From: Pseudomonadota bacterium
Lineage (GTDB): Bacteria; Pseudomonadota; Gammaproteobacteria; Steroidobacterales; Woeseiaceae
DNA: 11,843 nucleotides
NCBI GenBank assembly: GCA_022565135.1
Contig: JADFKA010000028.1
Location: 1 to 11,843 of the forward strand
Reading direction: 5' to 3'
Both the position numbers and the translations under genes were made by a program. Positions 1 to 7,481 of this stretch are shown here, in pieces (position 1 is the first letter of the stretch; each line of letters starts with the position of its first letter). The notes under the pieces were generated by a model. It was not told the DNA's origin, made no database searches, and worked only from the letters and a program-made list of their open reading frames with translations.

Positions 1-1
1 G

Positions 2-370
2 CAAGACATCTCGGTGCTGCGAGCGGCACTGCGCAGCGGCTTTGCCGACGTGGTGGATGCGCCGCTGGATCGAGCCAAAGCCGACGGCATGCTTCGGCTC
101 ATCCAGGACAAGGCGGAGCGGGCGCATCTCAAGGTGGCCAAGGCCAAGCTCGGCAAGATCGTCACCATCATGTCTCCGAAGGGCGGTGCCGGCAAGACGA
201 TGACGACTGTCAATGTGGCGCTGCAGCTCGCCATGTGGGGCGACCCGAGCCGGGTGGTGATAGTCGACGCCGACCTCCAGTTCGGTGATGTCTGCATCTC
301 CATGCAGGTGGACCCGATCCACACCATCGTGGAGGTCGCCACCGACCTGGAGCAGCTCGACCCTCAATGA
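2..370 (+). CDS. cpaE: CpaE/MinD-family Tad pilus assembly ATPase, fragment (5' partial, 3' end cut at a junction)
   Basis: The open frame enters from the left edge, so the true start is outside the window. It ends at a TGA that probably belongs to unrelated sequence. The fragment shows a short receiver-like tail (residues ~1-30, with ADVVDAPLD), a linker helix, and then a P-loop ATPase of the MinD/ParA type: strand KIVTIMSP, a deviant Walker A KGGAGKT (residues ~60-66), and VVIVDADLQFGDV (Walker A' region). DLQFGDV is typical of CpaE, the polar-localising ATPase of Tad/Flp pilus assembly, which acts in the cytoplasm. Family members continue well over 150 residues beyond this point, so the protein is grossly truncated after EQLD. 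The style resembles actinobacterial CpaE (inference) and does not fit the neighbours. No other tad genes are visible. Confidence 0.8.
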   Translation, partial: QDISVLRAALRSGFADVVDAPLDRAKADGMLRLIQDKAERAHLKVAKAKLGKIVTIMSPKGGAGKTMTTVNVALQLAMWGDPSRVVIVDADLQFGDVCISMQVDPIHTIVEVATDLEQLDPQ

Positions 371-375
371 CAAAT
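355..375. other. Probable chimeric joint or rearrangement breakpoint
   Basis: Two unrelated genes on opposite strands both lose their 3' ends within the same ~20 bases. The cpaE-like ATPase ends in the middle of its fold. The minus-strand beta-propeller reads as clean propeller sequence down to about position 365, after which its frame reads only the antisense of cpaE. No insertion sequence, tRNA, integrase or obvious direct repeat is present at the joint. The exact base cannot be fixed without homologues. A mis-assembled contig is the simplest explanation; a real deletion or inversion is the alternative. Confidence 0.65.
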
Positions 376-1150
376 AGGTAAGCCGGTCTGCCGCCCGGTC
401 ATACCGGTTGACCACATCGGCGGCACGTCGGCGGAGGTCCCTTGTCGTAAACCACAGGTCGCCGTCCTGATCTTCCCAAAAAGGGGAGGGAAGCACGACG
501 TTGCCCGGATGGTCGGGATCCTCTGGATTGTGCGTGTAGCGGCGGGTAAAAGTCCTTGTTCCCGGGTCGAACTGGGTGAGGCCCGCACGTGTAGCTACCC
601 AGAGGATGCCCTGACGGTCTTCGTGGATGAGCCGGGCGCTATTGAGATCCGGATGGTCAGGATCTGCCGGATCGTGCATGAACCGGGTGAAGGTGCCCCT
701 AGACCGATCCATGAGGTTGAGGCCGCTGGCGGTGCCGACCCACAAGTTGCCCTCGCGGTCTTCATAGACATCATTAACCTCGTTATGGCTCAGGCTGGTG
801 GGGTCGTTGGGATCGTGCTTGAAATGCGTAAACGTCTCCGTCTCGGGGTCAAAGCGGTTGAGGCCACCATTTCCCTGAAGGCCAATCCAAATGATCCCCG
901 CTCGGTCCTCAACAAAGGCGAGAAAACCTTTTTGGGTGCAGCACCAGAAAAGAGAGCCTGAACCCAGACTGGTAGGGTCATCCGGGTCGTGTCGGAATCG
1001 GGTCACCTCACCCGTCTCGGGGTCGAACACCAGGTAGACCGATGCCTGGGTGTCGTCATCGGCAGCCCCGGCCGACCCTGCATAAATGACTGACGCGAAC
1101 AAAACCAGGCAGCAAAGCACACCCGCAATTTTGTTCACACCGTTACTCAC
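365..1150 (-). CDS. Exported two-component-regulator-type beta-propeller protein, 3' truncated
   Basis: The reading frame opens at GTG 1150 (or GTG 1138, which has GAG upstream and gives a more compact signal peptide starting VNKIAG). Numbered from 1150, residues 8-24 form a hydrophobic signal segment ending near AGSAGAA. Then come regularly repeated blades with the Reg_prop signature: EDRAGIIWIG (81-90), EDREGNLWVGT (131-140), EDRQGILWVAT (178-187) and EDQDGDLWFTT (226-236). They are separated by FDPETxTFTHF and HDPxDPTSLS-type linkers. Such propellers are usually the periplasmic sensor part of hybrid histidine kinases or diguanylate cyclases, or occur as stand-alone secreted sensors. Complete proteins are normally much longer, so the output domain, if any, is lost at the ~365 joint. 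The gene begins 30 bp after the amidohydrolase stop on the same strand, suggesting one transcript. The same frame stays open through to base 1, but that part is antisense to cpaE and not real protein. Confidence 0.75.
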
Positions 1151-1180
1151 GATTGGTGGTCGTTCATCTGCCGGCTGCCC

Positions 1181-3145
1181 TCAGTGACCCGCGGCGCCAC
1201 TCAGGAATGGTGGGAGTTCGGGCGCTTCGTCCCAGCGCCAGAGCGCCGTTGGCGTGTTCTTGACGATGGTCCAGTCGGCGGTATCGGTATTGAATCGTAG
1301 CGTGTTGCCGCGCAACTCGCTCGATTCATACACGACCTCGCCGCCGATCAATGTCAGAATCGATGTCAGCTTGTCGAGATCTTCGTCCGGGCCAGCCATG
1401 TAATCGCCATTCAGTATGACGATGTCTGCGAGCTTACCGGGCTCGATCGAGCCGAGATCGTTCTCGCGCCACAGCGGATACGCACCCCAGCGAGTCATCA
1501 TCAGCATGAGTGTCATTCTGTCGGGCACCGCCTCTTCCGGAACGCCCCAGGTTTCGCCGTCGATCTTGCGTGTCAGCCACATGACACCGTCTTCGAACGG
1601 CGAATCGCGTAATGCACTTTGGATGCCGAATTCGCTGATCACAACGCGTGCGCCTGCCTTGAGCATGCTCGCCACGGGCGCGTTCATCGTCAGGTATTCC
1701 TCGCCGTAGCCTCCTCTGAGCACCCGCGTTGGCGTGGCGGTTGCATCGCAGGAAAAGGTGTGGTTCAGGCGCGCTGCCAGCTGCACTTGCTCCTGCGTAA
1801 CGGCGTGACAATGATCGCTTTCAATGCGCAGCGCCCTGATCCTCGCGTCGGTCATGCCGGTCGCGAGATAGGTCTGAAACAGCAGCTCTAATGCACCATC
1901 ACCCGATACGTGCCAGCCAGGAATACCTGATATCCGACCTTCGGCTGCGAGCTCGGCGAGTGTATTCAGATGCTCGGTGCGTCGCGCCCGATTGCTGACC
2001 GTGTTGATTGACTGTATCGCGTCTATGTGCAGTCCTTCCGGTGCCGGCGGGCACTGTTCGCGCCCCTTGATGCTGTCGTCCGCCGGAATCGACGTGCACC
2101 AGCCAACACCACCCGCATCGATGCCGCCCACGCTGCTGCCGATGCTCCACATGTAGTCCGAGCCGTAGCCGGTCCAGTCGCCGATGCGCCGATAGGTCTC
2201 GCTAATATAAGGGTTGAATGGCTGCATCCAGCGATGACCCCACGCCATCCGAATCGGCATCATGTGGTTGCGTGCCAGATGCGATGACGCACTGAATCCG
2301 CTCTCACACTGCAGGTGACTTTTGTGCGTCGTCACCCCTATCTGTGCATTTGCTTGCAGGACCTCGAAATAACCTCTGATATAGGTGTCGAAATTTCCCG
2401 GTTTCGCCGCAATGAGGTCTAATCCGATGCAGCGCGAGAAGTCCGTGTATTCGCCGGACCAGCCGACCGCCTTGCCGCGCATCCAGTAGCCCTCAGGCAA
2501 CTCGTTGCCGTAATGCCCTTCGACGGCTTCGATCGCCTTGGTGTTGAGAACCGATCCGCCCCGAGTACTCACAAACACCGGATGATTGGGGCCCGCACGG
2601 TCGAGACTATCGCGAGTCAGCAACGTGCCAAATATTTTCAAGGCAATACCGGCAGGATTGAGACGTACGCGAATCCATGTGCCTTCAGGGATCTGCCTTG
2701 CGCGGGCGGCAACTGCCTTGCCGACGATTTCGGCGAGCGCGGCTGGGTCATCCGCACGAACTTCGATTTCCAGAAGTTCGGGCAACGAGCGTACGACCCA
2801 GGGGAAGCCGGTCGAGGTCTCGTAGATGTGATTGTGCGTGTCGATCAAACCTGGAATGACGGAGTTGCCTTTGGCATCGATCACTTCGGTCCAATCGGCC
2901 ACGAGTTTTCTGATCTCCTCGTTGCTGCCGACAGCCATAATTCGGTCGCCTTGAATAGCGATCGCCTCCGCCATCGTGACGTCCTCGGGATCGTCTGCGT
3001 CCGCGGTTATAACTTTGCCGTTTACGATCACAGTCTCGGCGTACGGTGCTTTCGCCGCATAGGCATCGACGATCATGAAACTTATCGCGATAAGCCCAAC
3101 GAGAGCGACGACGATAACAGCTGGTATTCTGCAGATTGGGCCCAT
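1181..3145 (-). CDS. Exported YtcJ-like amidohydrolase (Amidohydro_3 type), 654 aa
   Basis: Start ATG 3145 is preceded by AGAGGG at a good distance. Residues 7-26 form a hydrophobic export or anchor segment, placing the enzyme in the periplasm. The N-terminal beta-sandwich half reads VIVNGKVITAD, followed by VIPGLIDTHNHIYE with the metal-binding HxH at H104/H106. The C-terminus has GSIEPGKLADIVILNGDY, the return of the composite domain of metal-dependent hydrolases. H412 in WHVSGDGA fits the usual H..GD.A barrel motif. The position where YtcJ-like enzymes usually have an EH ligand reads IESDHCH (442-447), and the usual GSD reads SEF (E505), so the metal site differs from the standard pattern. 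Such enzymes hydrolyse C-N bonds, but the substrate cannot be told. It is the first gene of a likely two-gene transcript with the propeller gene. The length is somewhat above the roughly 550-600 aa common for the family. Confidence 0.88.
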   Translation of the reverse strand: MGPICRIPAVIVVALVGLIAISFMIVDAYAAKAPYAETVIVNGKVITADADDPEDVTMAEAIAIQGDRIMAVGSNEEIRKLVADWTEVIDAKGNSVIPGLIDTHNHIYETSTGFPWVVRSLPELLEIEVRADDPAALAEIVGKAVAARARQIPEGTWIRVRLNPAGIALKIFGTLLTRDSLDRAGPNHPVFVSTRGGSVLNTKAIEAVEGHYGNELPEGYWMRGKAVGWSGEYTDFSRCIGLDLIAAKPGNFDTYIRGYFEVLQANAQIGVTTHKSHLQCESGFSASSHLARNHMMPIRMAWGHRWMQPFNPYISETYRRIGDWTGYGSDYMWSIGSSVGGIDAGGVGWCTSIPADDSIKGREQCPPAPEGLHIDAIQSINTVSNRARRTEHLNTLAELAAEGRISGIPGWHVSGDGALELLFQTYLATGMTDARIRALRIESDHCHAVTQEQVQLAARLNHTFSCDATATPTRVLRGGYGEEYLTMNAPVASMLKAGARVVISEFGIQSALRDSPFEDGVMWLTRKIDGETWGVPEEAVPDRMTLMLMMTRWGAYPLWRENDLGSIEPGKLADIVILNGDYMAGPDEDLDKLTSILTLIGGEVVYESSELRGNTLRFNTDTADWTIVKNTPTALWRWDEAPELPPFLSGAAGH

Positions 3146-3433
3146 TTTTTTCCCTCTGGCGAACTTATCGGAATGGCAGTCGAGCGAGAACTCACGCTAA
3201 AAGAATGAGGGTATCTTGTCAATTTGAATAGAGCTGATTTCTGCCTTTTAAATCATGACGTTAATGACGCCAGTAATCGTTTCATCTGTAGCGGCCTCGT
3301 GATGATTTACGCATGCGTCATCGCGCCCGAACTTGCTAAACTGCAGTTTCCAGAAAAACAACAACATGGTTCCACAACCAGACACTGCCTGCCAGATGCG
3401 CCGGGCGATATCCGCACCGCATAAGGACTGAAA
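3146..3433. promoter_or_regulatory. Divergent intergenic region between amidohydrolase and MoxR operon
   Basis: This 288-base stretch has no convincing gene and must hold the start signals of both transcripts. It is more AT-rich than the flanking genes around 3200-3260. A perfect 10-base palindrome, ACGCATGCGT, lies at 3309-3318 and could be an operator. A weak extended -10-like TGCTAAACT occurs at 3334-3342 ahead of the MoxR gene, without a good -35. At the end, AAGGA (3423-3427) sits six bases before TTG 3434 and decides the start of the MoxR gene. Confidence 0.4.
3194..3222 (-). promoter_or_regulatory. Candidate sigma-70 promoter for the amidohydrolase
   Basis: On the minus strand a perfect -35 box TTGACA (3222-3217) is followed after 17 bases by TAGCGT (3199-3194), a weak -10 match. 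Transcription would start near 3187, giving a leader of about 40 nt before the ATG at 3145 with its AGAGGG ribosome binding site. The spacing is ideal, but the -10 matches only half of the consensus. Confidence 0.35.
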
Positions 3434-4438
3434 TTGGACTTGGAAAACGCCGGCGAGGCGATCAACAGGCTACGCGCCAACTTGCATCGTGTTATCAAGG
3501 GACACGAATTCAGCATTGATCTGCTTGTCATCGCTATTCTCGCGAGAGGCCACGTGCTGCTCGAGTCGGTCCCCGGCGAAGGCAAAACATTACTGGCCAG
3601 TGCTCTGACTGCATCCATAGACGGCATAACGGCGGGACGCATTTCGGGACAACCGACGCTCAAACCATCAGACCTGTTGGGTGCAGAGATCGCTGCAGGG
3701 GACGGCCGCACGTTCGAACTGATAAAAGGACCTATCTTCAACAACATCGTGCTCTTCGATGAACTCAATAGAACGGACCCGCGCACCCAATCCGCATTAC
3801 TCGAAGCGATGCAGGAATACCAAGTTACTATCGGTGATAGTACCCACACTTTGCCCGAACCATTTCACGTCATCGCGACGCAAAACCCACTGTCGCACGA
3901 AGGCACCTGGGAACTCGATGCCGCGGCGAAGCAGCGCTTTCTGGTCAAGATCAAATGGTCGTTCTCGCCGCGGCAAATCGAGTTTCAGATTGCTCGCGAG
4001 TCGAAGAGCTTTCTCAGAGAAAACTTGGAGCACATTCAAGCTGTCATCACGCGCGATGAGTTGCTTGCTATACAAAACCTGATCCAGGACAGGATCGAAT
4101 TGTCGGACGCGATGGTGCACCTGATGAATGCCATCACGGTGGCAACGCGCCGCACGGACCCATCGTATCCGGACCGTGCGTTTGAGGTTGCGGGTCTTGG
4201 TCCGGACGTTGTCAGCGTAGCGGGTGGCGCCAGCTCCAGAACGACCACATTCTGGCCGCCGCTTTTGCGCGCGCATGCATTTTATCACGGCCGCAGCGAA
4301 GTCGTCCCTTACGATATTTTTGCAACAGCTTCAGTAATGCTCAGTCACCGCATCGAGACCAGTTATCCGGTCGATATGGAGCAGCTTGTAAACGTCGTTC
4401 TTGCCGAGCGTGGCTATGCTTACGAGTTCCGTACCTAG
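3434..4438 (+). CDS. MoxR-family AAA+ ATPase (MxaR-like), 334 aa
   Basis: This is the cytosolic AAA+ chaperone of the MoxR family. Such ATPases work with vWA-domain partners to mature or insert metals into other protein complexes. Visible motifs are GHVLLESVPGEGKT (Walker A, ~45-52), IVLFDELNRTDPRTQSALLEAMQE split as Walker B D109-E110 plus the MoxR-typical NRxxPxTQSALLEAM signature, sensor 1 VIATQNP (~146-152), and GTWELDAAAKQRF in place of the common GTYPLPEAQLDRF. Length is normal for the family. Start: TTG 3434 has a good AAGGA six bases upstream and gives the expected N-terminus; there is no better ATG. It leads a seven-gene operon, and the next gene overlaps its 3' end. Gene order equals mxaR in methanol-oxidation clusters, but MoxR proteins are widespread, so no symbol is assigned. 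Confidence 0.93.
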   Translation: MDLENAGEAINRLRANLHRVIKGHEFSIDLLVIAILARGHVLLESVPGEGKTLLASALTASIDGITAGRISGQPTLKPSDLLGAEIAAGDGRTFELIKGPIFNNIVLFDELNRTDPRTQSALLEAMQEYQVTIGDSTHTLPEPFHVIATQNPLSHEGTWELDAAAKQRFLVKIKWSFSPRQIEFQIARESKSFLRENLEHIQAVITRDELLAIQNLIQDRIELSDAMVHLMNAITVATRRTDPSYPDRAFEVAGLGPDVVSVAGGASSRTTTFWPPLLRAHAFYHGRSEVVPYDIFATASVMLSHRIETSYPVDMEQLVNVVLAERGYAYEFRT

Positions 4439-5327
4439 CGGCGCTGCATCGATCATCGACCGGGACGCTTTGCATGCGCTCGGCGTTCTGCTGCCCATAC
4501 AGTTCCACCCGGTTAAGGTGCTGCCGGGCCGGCATCCGCTCGGTCGCGCAGGCGACGGCATGCGGCTGCTGCGCACGCGGGCATATGTGCCCGGCGAGGA
4601 CAATCCACGCGATATCGACAAGTTCAGTCCGCCGGGTGATCTGCAGGTCATCGAATGGGAAGATGAAGCGCAGGCCTCTATCACCTTACTCGTCGACCGC
4701 TCCGCTTCGATGGACTCGCACCTGAAGGCGCCTATTCGAAATGCTTGCATCATGCAGCTGATCTACTCGATGTGGCGCGCGGGCGATCGTGTGGGGCTGG
4801 CATTTTTCGACACTGAAGTACGCGAGCAGATTCGCGCTGCCAATCTGCGCTCACAGTTGCAGCAGACCGTACAAGCGTTGCGCGTGCAACATCCGCTAGC
4901 AACAACCGACGTGTCATCAGCTCTAAACGCGTTTGTGCGCCAGGATCGACGCCGGCATTCAAACCTGTTGTTCGTCGTATCCGATTTCGTCACGACCAAC
5001 GGCAACGACTTTAGCCCGGAAGTCGAGTGGCGCGATGCGATCAATGAGATTCAACAGAATATCGTACCGGTGATCGTTTCTTTCGAGCTGGCCCCACAGA
5101 CCGAAGGCCTCGTAAAGCTCCGCGACGCCGAGCGCCCTGCCCGGCGCCTCGCGTGGTTTACGCGTGACAGAGTTCGGCGCATTAATGACGAAGAACGCTC
5201 ACGCGTCGCTGCACTGGTTCGGCATTGCCGCTCCGCTGGTCTCGATTGCATGACGGTTGCACACCAGCGTGACATCTATCCACAACTGGCACGGCTGGCT
5301 CGTGTGCGGCGACGCAGGAAATTCTGA
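4416..5327 (+). CDS. DUF58 / vWA-like protein (MxaS-like), 303 aa
   Basis: ATG 4416 has GAG eight bases upstream and overlaps the MoxR gene by 23 bases; TTG 4401 and GTG 4410 are in-frame alternatives. The DUF58 signature is clear: LRTRAYVPGEDNPRDID (~52-68), then IEWEDEAQASITLLVD and a MIDAS-type DRSAS motif (D94, S96, S98). A further TTDVSSAL and FVVSDFV complete a vWA-like fold. There are no transmembrane segments, so it is a cytosolic partner, as for MxaS. DUF58 proteins nearly always sit directly behind moxR and are thought to link the ATPase to its membrane vWA partners. The C-terminus is strongly basic (RLARVRRRRKF), which could favour contact with the membrane or with nucleic acid (inference). 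Confidence 0.9.
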   Translation: MLTSSVPSGAASIIDRDALHALGVLLPIQFHPVKVLPGRHPLGRAGDGMRLLRTRAYVPGEDNPRDIDKFSPPGDLQVIEWEDEAQASITLLVDRSASMDSHLKAPIRNACIMQLIYSMWRAGDRVGLAFFDTEVREQIRAANLRSQLQQTVQALRVQHPLATTDVSSALNAFVRQDRRRHSNLLFVVSDFVTTNGNDFSPEVEWRDAINEIQQNIVPVIVSFELAPQTEGLVKLRDAERPARRLAWFTRDRVRRINDEERSRVAALVRHCRSAGLDCMTVAHQRDIYPQLARLARVRRRRKF

Positions 5328-5328
5328 C

Positions 5329-6432
5329 ATGGCAGCCACCCTTGCACGTCGCATCGCCGTGATTGCTCTCTTATTAGCAGCGGCCGGCGTCAGTTCGCAG
5401 GAGTCTGTCCCTATCGTGTACGAAGACAATTACATCACGGTGCATGCCGGCCTGCCCGAGTCGGGCGCCAGGGCCGTGCATCTCGGTGATCTCCTGTCTT
5501 TGGTCATCGATGTCGTTTTCGACGCACGGCGGATTCAGATCGAAATCCTTGACGACGATGTATTTCAGCGTGCTTTCTCCGGGATGCCAGCTATCCGCCT
5601 CTATGCGCCCGCCATTGTCACGACGCGTAAGGAATCCGGCGATCGCGTACGCGTGACGACCTACTGGCGCCTGCAGGTACTCGGCTGCCCCGATGCATTG
5701 ACGAGTTGTCCGGGATCCAGATCTTACGAACTCCCTGTAATGACCGTTGCCTACCAGTTAATTGACGATGCCGGCAACACCGCGGACAGTCGGGCTGCAC
5801 GATTTCGACCCTGGCCCGGCAAGATCGATGTTGCCCCGGCTATCGCTGTCGTTCCGGGGTCGGGAACGACGTTAACCGACATCCTGCCCGGCGGCGCATA
5901 CGACAGCCCTCAACCCATTGCCGAACTCGCGCCCGCCCGTTCAATGCTGTTGGCGGCCGGTGCACTATTGTTACTTACAGGTTTCCTCGCGAGCGCGGGC
6001 GAACGCCGGCCGCAGCCGTCTCCAGCTAGATCACGCGACAGCAATAACCGATGGCAACAGACACTCGCGCGCCTCGAGGACGACACGATACCCGATGACG
6101 AATGGTCGGACCTGTTGCGCCGCTGTATCACTTGGTACTGCTTGGACGAATTCGGCCGAAATCCCTATGCGTGGCTCGGCGCGGAGGCGAGCGATACTGC
6201 CAGCGGCGCTGAGACGCCGGAGGGCGCCCGTAAATTCTTCTTCGATGCGTGGGGCGCGAAGGCGGGCGATGCTGCCAGCGGCGCTGAGACGCCGGAGGAT
6301 GCCCGTGAATTCTTCCTCGATGTCCTGCAACAGGCAAGCATCGACCCGAGTCGGCGAGCCGACTACCGCGACAGACTGCTTGGCATCACCGGACACGTAC
6401 GTCATGCGGCTACGGTGGAGCAGCAAGTATGA
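5329..6432 (+). CDS. Exported single-TM protein, MxaA-like, 367 aa
   Basis: ATG 5329 follows the DUF58 stop by one base and has AGGAA (5316-5320) eight bases upstream; an in-frame upstream start at 5257 would destroy the signal peptide. Residues 1-24 (RR, then AVIALLLAAAGVSSQ) form a Sec signal peptide. Residues ~25-200 look like a beta-rich periplasmic domain with a Cys pair (CPDALTSC). One transmembrane helix lies at ~205-224 (MLLAAGALLLLTGFLASAG). The remaining ~140 residues are helical and charged and would be cytosolic. This layout and its position between the DUF58 gene and the first vWA gene match MxaA, a protein needed for calcium incorporation into methanol dehydrogenase. Sequence identity to MxaA cannot be verified by eye. 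The cytosolic tail contains a recent in-frame tandem duplication (6169-6321). It overlaps the next gene by ATGA. Confidence 0.72.
   Translation: MAATLARRIAVIALLLAAAGVSSQESVPIVYEDNYITVHAGLPESGARAVHLGDLLSLVIDVVFDARRIQIEILDDDVFQRAFSGMPAIRLYAPAIVTTRKESGDRVRVTTYWRLQVLGCPDALTSCPGSRSYELPVMTVAYQLIDDAGNTADSRAARFRPWPGKIDVAPAIAVVPGSGTTLTDILPGGAYDSPQPIAELAPARSMLLAAGALLLLTGFLASAGERRPQPSPARSRDSNNRWQQTLARLEDDTIPDDEWSDLLRRCITWYCLDEFGRNPYAWLGAEASDTASGAETPEGARKFFFDAWGAKAGDAASGAETPEDAREFFLDVLQQASIDPSRRADYRDRLLGITGHVRHAATVEQQV
6169..6321 (+). repeat. In-frame tandem duplication of ~75 bases in the MxaA-like gene
   Basis: Unit 1 (6169-6246, 78 bases, 26 codons) and unit 2 (6247-6321, 75 bases, 25 codons) are adjacent copies. 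Both begin GCGTGG and end with TTCGAT or CTCGAT. A 26-base core starting CTGCCAGCGGCGCTGAGACG is identical in both. The proteins read AWLGAEASDTASGAETPE... and AWGAKAGDAASGAETPE..., each closing with a FFxD helix end. They differ by one codon deletion and several substitutions, so the duplication is recent but not brand-new. The unit is alanine- and glutamate-rich and probably a surface helix-loop. Confidence 0.9.
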
Positions 6433-7481
6433 TTGACTGGCAGACGCTGCGGTTTGAACAAACGTGGCCAGTCTGGCTGGCCCTGCCCACCGCCTGCGCA
6501 TTACTGGCGCTCTGGTATTGGCGGCAGCAGAGCGTATTTCCGGACCTGACTCTGATCTTGCGGACGCGTCGCTGCAGAGGACTGACCGATCGACTGCTGC
6601 CGGTGATCGGCTACGCGTTACTGACGGCGCTCATTCTGGTGATGATGGGACCGTCCGTCGTGCGGATAGAACGTATCGAACAACGCGCCCGCGACTTCGT
6701 GATTCTAGTCGATACTTCACGTTCGATGCGTCACGATACTGCGGCCGAGCGCCGCGATTTCGAACTCAATTTCCCCCGCCGCGTTGGCGCCTTCGCAGAA
6801 AACGTAGACGATCCGAACGCAATACGGTATGTCGCCAGGTTCGAGCTCGCGCGCGAGAGCCTGTTTCGCTTCCTGACGAGTCGCCGTGCCGGCGATCGCG
6901 TAGCGCTCATCTACTTTAACGATGCGGCGCATCCGGTTTCGGCGCTAACGTCAAATATCGGTTTTGTCGTGGAACAGCTCGAAACCATGGATGACTATGT
7001 AAACTGGGGTACGAATATCGCCGCCGCCATGAACAGCAGCCTCAGCCTTCTCGAGCGATACCCCGGCAACAACAAGCGCACCCTGATTCTGATGACGGAT
7101 GCCGAAACGCGTTACACCCAGGATCTCGAACAGCAGTTCGCCAGGCTCGCCAATGCCGGTCTGTCGTTTTACCTGTTGTGGATCACGACCGATACGGAGG
7201 ACCTGTCGACGGAAGATGCCCACATTTTTCTGCAGCTGGCACGATCGGTAGGCTCGGTGTTGACGATCAAGGATCCCGACCCCGACAGCATGCAGGCAGC
7301 GCTCGCCGAAATCAGCCGTCTCGAAGGCTATCGTTACGAGGAGTTGCGGCACCGGACGATTGACCTGGCGCAGCCGATACTGCAGGTTACTCGCGTCGTT
7401 CTGCTGCTCTGGCTGCTATCGGCGGCAACGATATTTCACCCTGCGATGCGCCGGCGCGCATTCGGGACGCAGACCCAATGA
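6429..7481 (+). CDS. Membrane-anchored vWA-domain protein, MxaC/BatA-like, 350 aa
   Basis: ATG 6429 overlaps the previous stop (ATGA) and has GGAG eight bases upstream. Topology: TM1 ~14-31 (VWLALPTACALLALWYW), TM2 ~57-73 (LLPVIGYALLTALILVMM), a large vWA domain, and TM3 near 315-335 (VVLLLWLLSAATIF), the standard plan of MxaC and BatA/BatB proteins. The MIDAS motif DTSRS is complete (D95, S97, S99); WGTNIAAAM supplies the MIDAS threonine and LMTDAET the aspartate loop, where TDG is usual. A polar stretch of ~35 residues follows the MIDAS loop before the first vWA helix (RFELARESLF), longer than in typical vWA domains. Size and position match MxaC, which is implicated with MxaA, K and L in the maturation of methanol dehydrogenase. 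A divalent metal ion is expected at the MIDAS. Confidence 0.85.
   Translation: MIDWQTLRFEQTWPVWLALPTACALLALWYWRQQSVFPDLTLILRTRRCRGLTDRLLPVIGYALLTALILVMMGPSVVRIERIEQRARDFVILVDTSRSMRHDTAAERRDFELNFPRRVGAFAENVDDPNAIRYVARFELARESLFRFLTSRRAGDRVALIYFNDAAHPVSALTSNIGFVVEQLETMDDYVNWGTNIAAAMNSSLSLLERYPGNNKRTLILMTDAETRYTQDLEQQFARLANAGLSFYLLWITTDTEDLSTEDAHIFLQLARSVGSVLTIKDPDPDSMQAALAEISRLEGYRYEELRHRTIDLAQPILQVTRVVLLLWLLSAATIFHPAMRRRAFGTQTQ

Noticed and set aside
509..961. Plus-strand open frame of 150 codons
   Set aside because: Antisense of the beta-propeller gene, whose repeated blade motifs are unmistakable on the minus strand.
2513..3208. Long plus-strand open frame of 231 codons antisense to the amidohydrolase
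   Set aside because: It lies wholly opposite a gene with clear family motifs; the frame is open because of GC-rich codon structure, and no domain is recognisable.
3224..3424. Small plus-strand frame of 66 codons (TTG start) in the intergenic region before the MoxR gene
   Set aside because: No ribosome binding site, poor start codon, composition not protein-like, and it occupies the only space for two divergent promoters.
5257..5328. N-terminal extension of the MxaA-like gene from GTG/ATG-type starts inside the DUF58 gene
   Set aside because: It would bury the signal peptide; ATG 5329 has a good AGGAA at the right distance.
6169..6321. Possibility that the repeat is a CRISPR array or insertion target duplication
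   Set aside because: There are only two adjacent copies, no spacers, and the frame and protein pattern are conserved across both, so it is an intragenic duplication.
5918..6436. Plus-strand 172-codon frame overlapping the MxaA-like gene, repeated in the duplicated region
   Set aside because: Out-of-frame shadow; its apparent internal repeat merely reflects the tandem DNA duplication of the real gene.
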